From assembly GCA_050013875.1 (NCBI GenBank), contig JBEKEK010000008.1, forward strand, positions 26,782-90,781: 64,000 bases of DNA, given 5' to 3'. The position numbers and the translations under genes were made by a program. Shown here piece by piece: positions 32,829-41,555 of this stretch. The stretch comes from Trebonia sp050013875. GTDB taxonomy: Bacteria > Actinomycetota > Actinomycetes > Streptosporangiales > Streptosporangiaceae. The notes under the pieces were generated by a model, which searched no databases, was not told the origin of the DNA, and saw nothing but the letters and a program-made list of their open reading frames with translations. Each line of letters starts with the position of its first letter. Position 1 is the stretch's first letter.

Positions 32829-32900
32829 GTCCTAAACTGGCCTAGTCTGGCGGGTTGCCGCGCCGGAACGGGGAACGGGAACTGGGAGAGGACGACGGGC

Positions 32901-33527
32901 ATGGGCCAAGAGGTGCTTGCGGCAACGCGGCGCAGTCTGCACGCGGTGGCTGAACTTGTTCTGGCGGGTCCGCAGTACCGGGCCATCGGCAAACTGCGGC
33001 TGCAGGTGATACCGGGCGGTTTCGCGACCATCGCGGCACCCGAGCTGCGCGCCGTCGGTACCCAGGTCACCGGGGCCGGGGGAGCGGCCGTCGCCATCAA
33101 CGGCCAGACCCCGCGCGCCATCGGGGCGGATCTCGGCGTGACGGCGGGACGGCCAGCGGGCGCCTACGCCGGCGGCTCGGGAGTGGACCCCGACGAGATG
33201 CTGACCGTCCAGGCCGGCCAGGCCGCGGTGGTCATGGGGGCGCTCTCACTCGGCCACGACGCGCTGATCGCGTTCGCCCCAGCCGAGACGCCGATCCTCT
33301 GGCCCGAGCACTTCGACGTGGCGATCCGCACCGAGGACACGAACTACGGCGTCTCCCCGGGAGACGGCTTCAGCGACGAGCCGTACGCGTACGTGGGAGT
33401 GTCCGCCCCGCCGGCCGGCGACGCCTTCTGGAACGCCCCCTTCGGCGCGGCCCTGCCGCTGCGCGAGCTCCCGGATGCGGCCGCCGTCACCAGCTTCTTC
33501 GCCGAAGGCCGCGGCCGCATCAAGTAG
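32901..33527 (+). CDS. Conserved hypothetical protein, 208 aa
   Basis: ATG with GGGAGAGGA upstream. The sequence is soluble and alpha/beta with many Gly/Ala strands: EVLAATRRSLHAVAELVLAGPQYRAIG, GGFATIAAPELRAVGTQV, LIAFAPAETPILWPEHFDVAIR and DEPYAYVGVSAPPAG. The ending FFAEGRGRIK is reminiscent of short actinobacterial proteins of unknown function. No catalytic motif. It is convergent with the ABC permease gene, with 15 nt between stops. Confidence 0.75.
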   Translation: MGQEVLAATRRSLHAVAELVLAGPQYRAIGKLRLQVIPGGFATIAAPELRAVGTQVTGAGGAAVAINGQTPRAIGADLGVTAGRPAGAYAGGSGVDPDEMLTVQAGQAAVVMGALSLGHDALIAFAPAETPILWPEHFDVAIRTEDTNYGVSPGDGFSDEPYAYVGVSAPPAGDAFWNAPFGAALPLRELPDAAAVTSFFAEGRGRIK

Positions 33528-33542
33528 CGCCCGGATGTACCG

Positions 33543-34250
33543 CTACTCCCAGCGGAAGAACCGGGCGGCGGCGCCCGCGCAGACGAGGGTGCAGAGGCCG
33601 AGGACGGCGATCGCCGCTGGCTGCGGCCACGAGCCGGCCATGCTGTCGCCCAGTGCCTGCCGGGCCGCGCCGAGCGGGGTGAACTGGCCGATGCGCCGGG
33701 CGCTGGCCGACAGCTGCGGAGTCCACAGACCCGCAAAGTACATCAGCGGGAAGAACAGCACCGTCCCGGCCGCGCCGGCGGATCTCGCGGTGGGGGCGAC
33801 GGCGCCGATCAGCAGGCCGAGCGCGACCATCGCGGCGGCGGACAGGACGGCCACCAGGGCGAACCCGACCGGCTGGCGCGGCAGCGGCACGCCGAAGCCG
33901 AGCCGGCCCAGGACGAGGACGCCGACGGTCGCGATCAGGATGACGGCCAGGCTGACGATCAGCTGCGCGCCGATCACCCGGACCGGGCCGGCCGGCGTGG
34001 TCGCCAGCCGCCGCAGCACGCGTCCCTGCCGGTAGCCCGCTATCTGCACGGGGATCCCCTGGACGCCGAACGCGACGCTGATGAACGCGATGACGATCGG
34101 CTCGTAGACGGTCACCAGCGGCACGCCGCCGACGTTGGACGCGGACAGGCCCATGACCGCGAGCAGCACCATCGGGAACGCCAGCCCCCAGAACAGCGCG
34201 AGTGGCTCGCGGAACAGCAGCTTCGTCTCGGTGAGCGTGAGCATCTTCAC
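33543..34250 (-). CDS. ABC-2 type permease
   Basis: 235 aa with six predicted transmembrane helices and the ABC-2 signature around RRLATTPAGPVRVIGAQLIVSLAVILI and AVAPTARSAGAAGTVLFFPLMYFAGLW. It partners the ATP-binding gene whose stop overlaps its start (ATGA). Exporters of this size move drugs, lipids or antibiotics outward; the substrate is unknown. Regulation probably comes from the divergent two-component system. Confidence 0.92.
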   Translation of the reverse strand: MKMLTLTETKLLFREPLALFWGLAFPMVLLAVMGLSASNVGGVPLVTVYEPIVIAFISVAFGVQGIPVQIAGYRQGRVLRRLATTPAGPVRVIGAQLIVSLAVILIATVGVLVLGRLGFGVPLPRQPVGFALVAVLSAAAMVALGLLIGAVAPTARSAGAAGTVLFFPLMYFAGLWTPQLSASARRIGQFTPLGAARQALGDSMAGSWPQPAAIAVLGLCTLVCAGAAARFFRWE

Positions 34251-35041
34251 CGTGGCCTCCGGTCGGTCACCGTCTGGCTGAGCAGTGTCTTACTGGTGGT
34301 CAGCGCCCCGTCGGTGAGCGACCTGTCCGCGGGCACCCGGTCGGTCAGCGCGACGAAGGTGTCTTCGAGGGTGGGGCTGCCGAGCGCGGCCGGGGTGCCG
34401 AGCGCGGCGATCTGGCCGTCACGCAGGATGGCGACGCGGTCGCAGAGCCGCTCCGCCTCGGTCATGAAGTGCGTGATCAGCATGATCGTGACTCCGCTGT
34501 TCCTGATGTCGTCGATGAGCCGCCAGGTGTCCCGGCGGGCGACCGGGTCGAGGCCGGTCGTGAGCTCGTCAAGAATGGCGACCCGCGGCCGCCCGATGAG
34601 CGCGAGCGCGATCGAGAGCCGCTGCTTCTGCCCCCCAGACAGCCTCCGGTACCTGGTGTTCCGTTTCTCGGTGAGGTCGAGTATCGCCAGCAGGCTGTCG
34701 ATGTCGGCCGGGTGGCGGTAGAAGGACGCGTACAGAGCCATGGCCTCGGCCACCGTCAGCTTGTCCGGCAGCTGGCTCTCCTGCAGCTGGACGCCGAGCA
34801 GCTGCCGCACCTCGCCCCGGTCCCGTCGCGGGTCAAGGCCCGCGACGCGGATCCGCCCCTGGTCGGGCACGCGCAGCCCGACGACGCAGTCCACCGTGGT
34901 CGATTTGCCCGCGCCGTTCCGGCCGAGCAAGCCGAAGATCTCGCCCTCGGCCACCGTGAAACTGACGTCGTCCACCGCGACCTGCTCGCCGTAGAGCTTG
35001 CGCAAGTGCTCAACCTCGATGGCCGTACCTGATGTGTTCAT
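34247..35041 (-). CDS. ABC transporter ATP-binding protein (DrrA-type)
   Basis: 264 aa from the ATG at 35041 (MNTSGTAIEVEHL); an upstream in-frame start would add 12 residues. Motifs: Walker A GLLGRNGAGKST, signature LSGGQKQRLSIALALIG, Walker B VAILDELTTGLD, switch MLITHFM. This is the drug-resistance (DrrA/NodI) subfamily. The C-terminal LEDTFVALTDRV is typical. It sits in an operon with the permease and is divergent, over 129 nt, from a histidine kinase/response-regulator pair. Confidence 0.93.
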   Translation of the reverse strand: MNTSGTAIEVEHLRKLYGEQVAVDDVSFTVAEGEIFGLLGRNGAGKSTTVDCVVGLRVPDQGRIRVAGLDPRRDRGEVRQLLGVQLQESQLPDKLTVAEAMALYASFYRHPADIDSLLAILDLTEKRNTRYRRLSGGQKQRLSIALALIGRPRVAILDELTTGLDPVARRDTWRLIDDIRNSGVTIMLITHFMTEAERLCDRVAILRDGQIAALGTPAALGSPTLEDTFVALTDRVPADRSLTDGALTTSKTLLSQTVTDRRPR

Positions 35042-35170
35042 GACCGCAGCCTCGCCCAGCGCCCGCCTGTTCGGCATCGGCCGCCCGGCCCCGGCTGCCT
35101 CGACCGGAGCCGGCCGGACTTCGACTTTGGTCGGTGTCGCCGCCGGGGCTGCCGGGCCTAGCCTGGGCAG

Positions 35171-36538
35171 GTGAGCGAATCGCCTGGGCTGCCGGTGACC
35201 GTGTCCGTGCTGGCTTGCATCGGGGCACTGACCGCCGCCACCATCTGGGGGGAAGCGGGCGGGGACACGTCGTCCGCACTGCTGATCCTCGACGTCGCGG
35301 CCGGGCTGGCCGCCCTCGCGCTGCTGCCGGTGCTGCTGCGCTGGCCGGTACCGGGCGCGATCGCGCTGGCCGTGCTGGCGGCGCTGTCACCGGCGGCCAC
35401 GCCGGCCGCGACGTACGCGACGCTGCACGTCGCGCTGCGCCGACCCTTCGCGGTGGCGGCCGCGGTCGGCGCAGCGGGCGTGGTCGCCCACCTGATTCGC
35501 GGGCTCTGGCGGCCGATCGGGTCGCTGCCCTACGGCTGGTGGGCGGTGCTGGTGATCGTCGCCGAGGCCGCGCTCGTCGGGTGGGGCCAGCTCTCGCGGG
35601 CCAGGCAGGCGCTGCTCGCCTCATTGCGCGAGCGGGCCTGCCGGGCCGAGACCGAGCAGGCCAGGCACGTCGCCGAGGCTCGCGCGGCCGAACGCGCAAG
35701 CATCGCCCGCGAGATGCATGACGTACTCGCCCACCGGCTCTCCCTGCTCGCCACCTATGCGGGAGCGCTCGAATACCGCCCGGATGCCCCGCCCGAGCAG
35801 CTCGCCCGCGCCGCCGGGGTGGTCCGCGCGAGCACTCACCAGGCGCTCGATGAGCTGCGGGAGGTCATCAGCGTGCTGCGAGACGACGACAGCACCGCCG
35901 GGATACGCCCGCAACCTGGTTTGGCCGACCTCAGCGGGTTGGTCGTGGAGGCCAGGGACGCGGGCACCCCGGTCGACCTGGCGGACCGGATCTCCCGGGC
36001 ACAGGACCTGCCGGGCGCTCTCGGCCGGACCGCCTACCGGATCGCGCAAGAGGGCCTGACCAACGCCCGTAAGCACGCTCCCGGCCAGCCAGTCCGGCTG
36101 CTGCTCAACGGTCGGCCCGGTGACCAGCTGCTGGTCGAGCTGACCAACCCGGCCGGGCTCCCCGCCGCACCGAGGCCAGCCACCCCGGCCGCAAGCGGCG
36201 CCCGTGACGAAAGTGCCCGTGACGAAAGTGCCCGTGACGACAGTGCCCTCGACGACAGTGCCCTAGCCGCGCTGGCAACCCCCGTCCGGCCGTCGCTCAA
36301 CGGCAGCGGGACAGGCACCGGCCTGATCGGGCTGACCGAACGCGCGCGGCTGGCCGGCGGCGAACTCGACCACGGGATCGGCCCGGACGGCCAGTTCCGG
36401 CTGCGCGCGCGCCTGCCCTGGCCAGCCGGAGCTACCGAGCCAGCAGAGTCGCCCGAGAAGACCAAGCCAGCCGAGACGGCGGGCATAATCAGGCCGGCCG
36501 AGCATCCCGATCGAACCGAGCCAGGTAGCCGCCAGTGA
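35171..36538 (+). CDS. Sensor histidine kinase, NarL-type
   Basis: 455 aa, GTG start. Four or five transmembrane helices (residues 8-140) are followed by the HisKA_3 dimerisation helix with phospho-accepting H183 in EMHDVLAHRLS, then the ATPase motifs (AYRIAQEGLTNARKHAPG and GTGTGLIGLTERARLAGG). Between them is a low-complexity insert containing a 15-bp repeat (ARDES) at 36200-36259. A Pro/Glu-rich tail follows the kinase core. It phosphorylates the co-encoded response regulator (GTGA overlap) and probably controls the divergent ABC exporter. Confidence 0.93.
   Translation: MSESPGLPVTVSVLACIGALTAATIWGEAGGDTSSALLILDVAAGLAALALLPVLLRWPVPGAIALAVLAALSPAATPAATYATLHVALRRPFAVAAAVGAAGVVAHLIRGLWRPIGSLPYGWWAVLVIVAEAALVGWGQLSRARQALLASLRERACRAETEQARHVAEARAAERASIAREMHDVLAHRLSLLATYAGALEYRPDAPPEQLARAAGVVRASTHQALDELREVISVLRDDDSTAGIRPQPGLADLSGLVVEARDAGTPVDLADRISRAQDLPGALGRTAYRIAQEGLTNARKHAPGQPVRLLLNGRPGDQLLVELTNPAGLPAAPRPATPAASGARDESARDESARDDSALDDSALAALATPVRPSLNGSGTGTGLIGLTERARLAGGELDHGIGPDGQFRLRARLPWPAGATEPAESPEKTKPAETAGIIRPAEHPDRTEPGSRQ
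36200..36259 (+). repeat. 15-bp tandem repeat inside kinase gene
   Basis: Four units of GCCCGTGACGAAAGT-like sequence (36200, 36215, 36230, 36245), coding ARDES, ARDES, ARDDS, ALDDS. They lie in the loop between N- and G-boxes of the ATPase domain, a position where length variation is tolerated. Confidence 0.9.
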
Positions 36539-37200
36539 CCGACGCTACGCCCCGCCGCATCCGCGTGCTGCTGGTTGACGACGACGCGCTCGTCCGGGCC
36601 GGGCTCACGATGATGCTCGACGGCGCGAACGGCGTTGAGGTGGTCGGCGAGGCCGCCGACGGGGCAGAGGTGCCGGCCGCGGTGGACGTGCACGCGCCCG
36701 ATGTCGTGCTGATGGACCTGCGCATGCCGCGCACCGACGGGATCACCGCCACCCGCCGGCTGCGGGCCAGGCCGAACCCGCCGGAGGTGATCGTGCTTAC
36801 CACCTTCGACGCCGACGAGAACGTGCTCGGCGGGCTGCGGGCCGGCGCCAGCGGCTTCCTGCTCAAGGATTCGCCGCCGGCCCGCATCGTCGAGGCGATC
36901 CGCCGGGTCGCCGACGGCGATCCCATCCTCTCCCCGGCGATCACCAGGCGGCTGATGGACCGGGCGGCCGCCGAGTCGGGCGTCAGGGCGAAGGCCGACG
37001 CGGCGTTCGCGGACCTGACCCCGCGCGAGCGCGAGGTGGTCCTCGGCGTCGCCCAGGGCGAGACCAACGCCGAGATCGCCGCCCGGCTGTTCATGAGCGT
37101 GGCCACCGTTAAGTCGCACATCACCCATATCCTGACCAAGCTCGGCGCCACCAACCGCACCCAGATCGCCCTGCTCGCCCACGACGCCGGCCTGATTTAA
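36535..37200 (+). CDS. LuxR/NarL response regulator
   Basis: 221 aa. The receiver has the acidic pair in LLVDDDALV, phospho-acceptor D61 (VVLMDLRMP), T in LTTFD and K in FLLKDSPP. The C-terminal LuxR helix-turn-helix reads LTPREREVVLGVAQGETNAEIAARLFMSVATVKSHITHILTKLGATNRTQIA. It overlaps the kinase stop by 4 nt. The divergent ABC-2 exporter is the probable target. Confidence 0.95.
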   Translation: MTDATPRRIRVLLVDDDALVRAGLTMMLDGANGVEVVGEAADGAEVPAAVDVHAPDVVLMDLRMPRTDGITATRRLRARPNPPEVIVLTTFDADENVLGGLRAGASGFLLKDSPPARIVEAIRRVADGDPILSPAITRRLMDRAAAESGVRAKADAAFADLTPREREVVLGVAQGETNAEIAARLFMSVATVKSHITHILTKLGATNRTQIALLAHDAGLI

Positions 37201-37227
37201 CGGCCACGCCCGAGTGGAGAGGTAAGC

Positions 37228-37704
37228 ATGCCGCCGTCCGCGACACCGTCCCGCTTCGTCGTCCAGCTGCACGACGCGACGACCTTGCACTTCGACCTCC
37301 GGCTGAGGGCCGGCGATGTGCTGCGCTCCTGGGCAGTGCCCAAGGGGCCGTCGCTCGACCCCGGGACCCGCCGGCTGGCCGTGCCGGTAGCGGACCACGC
37401 CCTGTCAGCGGGCGACTTCGAGGGCGTTCACGCGGAACACCGGCGCGGCAGCGGTGCGGTCATCGTCTGGGATGAGGGCACCGCCGAGATCGTCCGCGAC
37501 GAGCCGGGCCACCTGTCCTTCATCCTGCATGGCAGCAAGCTGACGGGCGGTTTCGCGCTGACCAGGACCGGCGAACACCGCTGGATCCTGGTCAAGGCCC
37601 GCGACGATGACGCGCGGGCGGGCTCGGACATCGTGGCCGAGTCCCCGGCGAGCGTCCGTAGCGGCAAAACCTGGCAGGAACTGGCGAGTCAGCAGTCGGG
37701 GTGA
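37228..37704 (+). CDS. Stand-alone LigD 3'-phosphoesterase domain
   Basis: 158 aa with only the phosphoesterase domain of DNA ligase D. H15, H21, D23 and R25 in LHDATTLHFDLRL, with H57 in PVADHALSAGDFEG, have the same spacing as the catalytic residues described for the Pseudomonas LigD PE domain (H42, H48, D50, R52, H84). SWAVPKGPSLDPG and GEHRWILVKARD are further marks. It resects 3' ribonucleotides or phosphates during end joining. No ligase or polymerase domain and no ku gene are nearby. Confidence 0.92.
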   Translation: MPPSATPSRFVVQLHDATTLHFDLRLRAGDVLRSWAVPKGPSLDPGTRRLAVPVADHALSAGDFEGVHAEHRRGSGAVIVWDEGTAEIVRDEPGHLSFILHGSKLTGGFALTRTGEHRWILVKARDDDARAGSDIVAESPASVRSGKTWQELASQQSG

Positions 37705-37872
37705 AACCATCGGTCCGTTCGAAAGAAAGACCTTGATCTTCCTTAACGAACCGTTGGTTCCAGCGCTCCCCGCATTGCCGGGGAGCGGGGCAGCCGGCCC
37801 GGCGGTGTGCCCCGGGACTGCCCATCGAGTTCGCCGAGCGCTAGGCTCGTATCAGTTACTTATGTCGATTCA

Positions 37873-39276
37873 ATGGCGAACACTTCCGGAGTACCTGTGA
37901 CGCAGACCCCGCCTTACCAGGTGACCGATCCCGCGACCGGGAAGGTCACGGAGACCTTCCCCTTCGCCACCGACGCGGAAGTCGAGCAGGCCCTCGCGGC
38001 CTCGACGGCCGCGTTCGCGCAGTGGCGCAAGCGGCCAGTGGCCGAGCGCGCCGCGATCGTGGCGCGGATCGGCGAGCTGTTCACCGAGCGATCGGCCGAG
38101 CTGGCCGCGATCATCACCAAGGAAATGGGCAAGCGGCCCGCGCAGGCGGTCGGTGAGGCCGAGTTCTGCACTGACATCTTCGGCTACTACGCGGAGAACG
38201 GCCCCGAGCTGCTGAAGGACAGGCCGCTGCCCGGCCACGACTCGGCCCGGGTGGAGTACCTCCCGGTCGGCCCGGTGCTCGGCGTGATGCCGTGGAACTA
38301 CCCGTACTACCAGGTCGCCCGGTTCGCCGGCCCGAACCTGGTGGTCGGCAACCCGGTCATACTCAAGCACGCGGAGAACTGCCCGACCTCGGCCCTGGCG
38401 ATCGCCGCGATCATGAAGGACGCGGGCGTGCCCGACGGCGTCTATACCAACATCTTCGCGACACACGAGCAGGTCGCCACCATGATCGCCGACCCGAGGC
38501 TGCGCGGCGTTTCGCTGACCGGCTCCGAGCGGGCGGGCACCGTGGTCGCCGAGACGGCGGGACGGAACCTGAAGAAGGTCGTCCTTGAGCTTGGCGGGTC
38601 CGACCCCTACATCATCCTCGACACCGACGATGTCGCGGCCGCCGCCAAGACCGCGTGGGTCACCCGGATGGAGAACGTGGGCCAGGCCTGCAACTCCAAC
38701 AAGCGGATGATCGTCATGGACAACGTCTACGACGACTTCGTCGCCGCCTTGGTCAAGCGGGCCAGCGGGATGGTCCCGCGCCAGCCGGGTGACGACTCCC
38801 CGACCGCCTACAGCCCGATGGTTTCCCGCAAGGCCGCCGAGAACCTGCTCGCGCAGGTGCAGGACGCGGTCGCCAAGGGCGCGACCCTGCACGTGGGCGG
38901 GTCGCTCGGCGAGGGTGACGGCGCGTACTTCGCCCCGGCCGTGCTCACCGGGGTGACCCCCGACATGCGGGCCTACAAGGAGGAACTGTTCGGCCCGGTC
39001 GCCGTCGTCTACAAGGTCAGCGACGATGACGAGGCGGTCAAGCTCGCCAACGTGGTCGACTTCGGCCTGGGCGGCGCGGTCTTCTCAGCCGACGAGGAGC
39101 GGGCGAGCCGGGTTGCCGAGCAGCTCGAGGTGGGCATGGCCAACGTGAACACCCCGGCCGGCGAGGGCGCCGACCTGCCGTTCGGCGGGACCAAGCGGTC
39201 CGGCTTCGGCCGCGAACTTGGCCCGCTCGGCATCGACGAGTTCGTCAACAAGCGCCTGTTCTACGTCCAGAAGTAG
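37873..39276 (+). CDS. NAD(P)-dependent succinate-semialdehyde-type dehydrogenase
   Basis: 467 aa from the ATG at 37873; an in-frame GTG at 37897 is also possible. Aldehyde dehydrogenase family: MPWNYPYYQVARFAGPNLV, catalytic glutamate in VVLELGGSDPYI and catalytic cysteine in NVGQACNSNKR, then KEELFGPVAVVYKV. The GQACNSNKR form is typical of the short succinate-semialdehyde dehydrogenases. It oxidises a semialdehyde in the cytosol. It is followed by a clear rho-independent terminator. Confidence 0.92.
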   Translation: MANTSGVPVTQTPPYQVTDPATGKVTETFPFATDAEVEQALAASTAAFAQWRKRPVAERAAIVARIGELFTERSAELAAIITKEMGKRPAQAVGEAEFCTDIFGYYAENGPELLKDRPLPGHDSARVEYLPVGPVLGVMPWNYPYYQVARFAGPNLVVGNPVILKHAENCPTSALAIAAIMKDAGVPDGVYTNIFATHEQVATMIADPRLRGVSLTGSERAGTVVAETAGRNLKKVVLELGGSDPYIILDTDDVAAAAKTAWVTRMENVGQACNSNKRMIVMDNVYDDFVAALVKRASGMVPRQPGDDSPTAYSPMVSRKAAENLLAQVQDAVAKGATLHVGGSLGEGDGAYFAPAVLTGVTPDMRAYKEELFGPVAVVYKVSDDDEAVKLANVVDFGLGGAVFSADEERASRVAEQLEVGMANVNTPAGEGADLPFGGTKRSGFGRELGPLGIDEFVNKRLFYVQK

Positions 39277-39299
39277 CAGCGGGCCTCATCCCGATAGTG

Positions 39300-39346
39300 C
39301 TGGGAGTTCCGCCGCCGCGGGCGGCTGGACTCCCAGCCCTCTTTTT
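39300..39346 (+). terminator. Rho-independent terminator
   Basis: Stem CTGGGAGT / ACTCCCAG with inner CCGCC-GGCGG pairing, followed by a T-run (CTTTTT). Ends the aldehyde dehydrogenase transcript. Confidence 0.85.
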
Positions 39347-39402
39347 GGTGGTCGGCGCCCCGACTGGTGTACCAGAGGCGTTTCCTGTGTCAGCATAGGA
39401 AT

Positions 39403-40338
39403 ATGACGCAGAGCGATATATCCGTCGCTATCAGTAAAAGTAAGGTTGCGACCGTTGCCGGCTGGCGGGACGTCGGAATTACCGAGAGTCGGCTGAAGGC
39501 GCTGGTGCGCTCGGGAGACCTGGTGCGAGTGCGGCGCGGGGTGTACGCGACCAGGCCCGCGATTGATTACGCCGCGGTCAACCCCCGCCGCCGACACGCT
39601 CTCCAGATAGCCGCGGTAGGGAGTGCGGTCGGCCGTGACGCGGTCGCCAGCCATCGCTCCGCCGCCCATGTCCACGGCCTCAACCTGCTGGACGCACCGA
39701 CAGATACGGTCACGTTGACCCGGCCGCCGGCCAAGCGCACCAGCCGGCTGCGGTCCGAAGGCATCGTTTTTCACACCGCCGACCTGCCCGCTAGCCACGT
39801 GACCAGTCGATACGGCCTGTTGGTGACCACCGTCCCGCGAACGGTCATCGACCTCGCACGCGCTTTAACGTTTCGTGAAGCGGTCGTCGTGGCGGACTCG
39901 GCACTGCAGGCCGAGCTAACGACGAAGGCTGATCTGGTGACCGTCGCTGGCGTGTGCCACCGTTGGCCGGGAATTCAACAGGCGCGACAGGTAGTCGAGT
40001 TCAGCGACGAGCGCGCCGAATCGGTCCTTGAGTCATGCGCCCGAGTCGCCTTCGCCGAGGCTGGGCTGGAACCGCCGGAACTCCAGGTCACCATTCACGG
40101 TCCCGACTGGTCATACCGCGTCGATCTCTGCTGGCCGCGGCACCGCGTGATCGCCGAGGCGGACGGGCTGGCGAAGTACGACACAAGGAAGGACCTGGTG
40201 AAGCAGTTCGAACGCGACCGGCTGCTGCGGGACCAGGGCTATCAGGTGATCCACTTCACCTGGCGCGAACTCATGCGGACACCGCAGGTCGTCATCGGCC
40301 GGATCCGCGCCGCCATCACCGCCAGGACTGGTTTTTAG
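39403..40338 (+). CDS. AbiEi-like antitoxin with C-terminal DUF559 nuclease-like domain
   Basis: 311 aa, ATG at 39403 with AGGA upstream. The N-terminus is an AbiEi-type winged helix (WRDVGITESRLKALVRSGDLVRVRRGVYATR). The middle resembles the AbiEi body (SHRSAAHVHGL, VTLTRPP, TTVPRTVIDLARALTFREAVVVADSAL). The C-terminal end has the DUF559/Vsr-like nuclease pattern: YRVDLCWPRHRVIAEADGLAKYD, then FERDRLLRDQGYQVIHFTWREL. Such fused proteins are common in actinobacteria; no AbiEii toxin gene follows. DNA-binding autoregulation is plausible. Function is not established. Confidence 0.82.
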   Translation: MTQSDISVAISKSKVATVAGWRDVGITESRLKALVRSGDLVRVRRGVYATRPAIDYAAVNPRRRHALQIAAVGSAVGRDAVASHRSAAHVHGLNLLDAPTDTVTLTRPPAKRTSRLRSEGIVFHTADLPASHVTSRYGLLVTTVPRTVIDLARALTFREAVVVADSALQAELTTKADLVTVAGVCHRWPGIQQARQVVEFSDERAESVLESCARVAFAEAGLEPPELQVTIHGPDWSYRVDLCWPRHRVIAEADGLAKYDTRKDLVKQFERDRLLRDQGYQVIHFTWRELMRTPQVVIGRIRAAITARTGF

Positions 40339-40454
40339 TGCGCTCGCGGCGGCGTTTCAACGTGGCGCGGACCGTCCAGCACGCGGCCTAACGGACCGTC
40401 CCGGCACGCGGCCTAGAACAGCGGTTCTATCCCACCGCCGTGACGCACCGGAGG

Positions 40455-40508
40455 GGACTTTGCATAGCTCCCGGACTTTGCATAGCTCCCGGACTTTGCA
40501 TAGCTCCC
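40455..40508 (+). repeat. Three 18-bp direct repeats
   Basis: GGACTTTGCATAGCTCCC occurs three times head to tail at 40455, 40473 and 40491 without spacers. It is AT-richer than the surrounding DNA. Two reverse-complement copies follow at 40544 and 40573. Confidence 0.95.
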
Positions 40509-40543
40509 GGACACATTGAAACGATTCATGGATGGCTAAAGTG

Positions 40544-40592
40544 TCCGGCAGCTATGTAAAGTCGAAAAATTGTCCGGCCGCTATGCAAAGTG
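40544..40592 (-). repeat. Two inverted copies of the 18-bp repeat
   Basis: TCCGGCAGCTATGTAAAGTC (40544) and TCCGGCCGCTATGCAAAGT (40573) are near reverse complements of the direct repeats. Together with copy 3 they can form a stem of about 22 bp with two mismatches across a loop of about 30 nt. Confidence 0.9.
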
Positions 40593-40705
40593 AATCGGCC
40601 GTCGAGTGGAAGAAGGGGGTTGGTGGGAGAGAACGGGGTGCTGGGACGCCGGCTGGTCTGGGTCGGGGCGCTCCTCGCGGGTCCGCCGGTCCTCCGCCGA
40701 ATTCC

Positions 40706-40740
40706 CACGGGTCCACGGGTCCACGGGTCCACGGGTCCTC
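40706..40740 (+). repeat. 9-bp tandem repeat GTCCACGGG
   Basis: About four copies just upstream of the NUDIX gene leader. Simple slippage repeat. Confidence 0.85.
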
Positions 40741-40799
40741 CGCCGACGGGATGTCCCGATCTTGTCTGTCAGAATGGCGGGATTAGGAGGAACGGCTGC

Positions 40800-41414
40800 A
40801 TGGATGATCTGGACGCCCTGGCGGCGGCGCTGCGGCGGTTTGACCGGGTTCCGGTCCCGCTGGACGGGCGGCGCGCGGCGGGGGTGGCCATTGCCATCTC
40901 CGATGGCGCCGACGGCCCGGACGGCACCGGCGGGCCGGCCATCTTCCTCACCAGGCGGGCGCCGAGGATGCGCGCGCACGCGGGTCAGTTCGCGCTGCCG
41001 GGCGGGCGCCTCGACGTGGGTGAGGATGCCGTGGACGCCGCCCTGCGCGAGCTCACCGAGGAGGTCGGCGCCACCGCTGACCGCTCAGCCGTCCTCGGCA
41101 TCCTCGACGACTACCCGACCCGATCTGGCTACGTCATCACGCCGGTGGTGGTCAGGCTCGGCACCGGGCAGCGGCTGACCCCCAACCCGGCGGAGGTAGC
41201 CGTGCTGCACCGCATCCCGCTCACCGACCTCGACGTGACCCCCCGGTTCATCGCCATTCCCGAGTCGGACCGGCCGGTGATCCAGCTGCCGCTCGTCGGC
41301 CACTTCGTGCACGCTCCCACCGCCGCCGTGCTCTACCAGTTCAGCGAGCTGGCCCTGCATGGCCGGGTGACCCGCGTCGCGCACCTCGAGCAGCCCGTCT
41401 TCGCCTGGCGCTGA
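40800..41414 (+). CDS. NUDIX hydrolase (CoA-pyrophosphatase-like)
   Basis: 204 aa, ATG at 40800 with TTAGGAGGA upstream; the open frame further 5' crosses the repeats and is not coding. A perfect Nudix box, GRLDVGEDAVDAALRELTEEVGA, follows LTRRAPRMRAHAGQFALPGG, the segment typical of CoA pyrophosphatases (NudL/PCD1 type). It hydrolyses a nucleoside-diphosphate-linked compound, plausibly CoA or acyl-CoA derivatives. Cytoplasmic, monocistronic. Confidence 0.93.
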   Translation: MDDLDALAAALRRFDRVPVPLDGRRAAGVAIAISDGADGPDGTGGPAIFLTRRAPRMRAHAGQFALPGGRLDVGEDAVDAALRELTEEVGATADRSAVLGILDDYPTRSGYVITPVVVRLGTGQRLTPNPAEVAVLHRIPLTDLDVTPRFIAIPESDRPVIQLPLVGHFVHAPTAAVLYQFSELALHGRVTRVAHLEQPVFAWR

Positions 41415-41555
41415 CCATTCAGTCCCCTTCGGGGAGGTGACCGGCGCGGTTCCTTTTTGGCGAGCTGACCGACGAAGACACGTCGCGGAGGCGTGGGCGC
41501 GGTCGGCTGATTTACGCGGTCTGACCCCGCTAACGCACGGCCCTATGCTCAGTAG

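Larger units (their letters stand above)
40339..40799. other. 461-bp repeat-rich intergenic region
   Basis: No credible gene. It contains the clustered 18-bp repeats in both orientations (40455-40592), a 9-bp tandem repeat (about 40706-40740) and the leader of the NUDIX gene with its AGGAGG site. Upstream 40339-40450 shows nothing notable. Confidence 0.7.

Noticed and set aside
40455..40592. CRISPR array
   Set aside because: Copies are contiguous (no spacers), too short and inverted; no cas genes.
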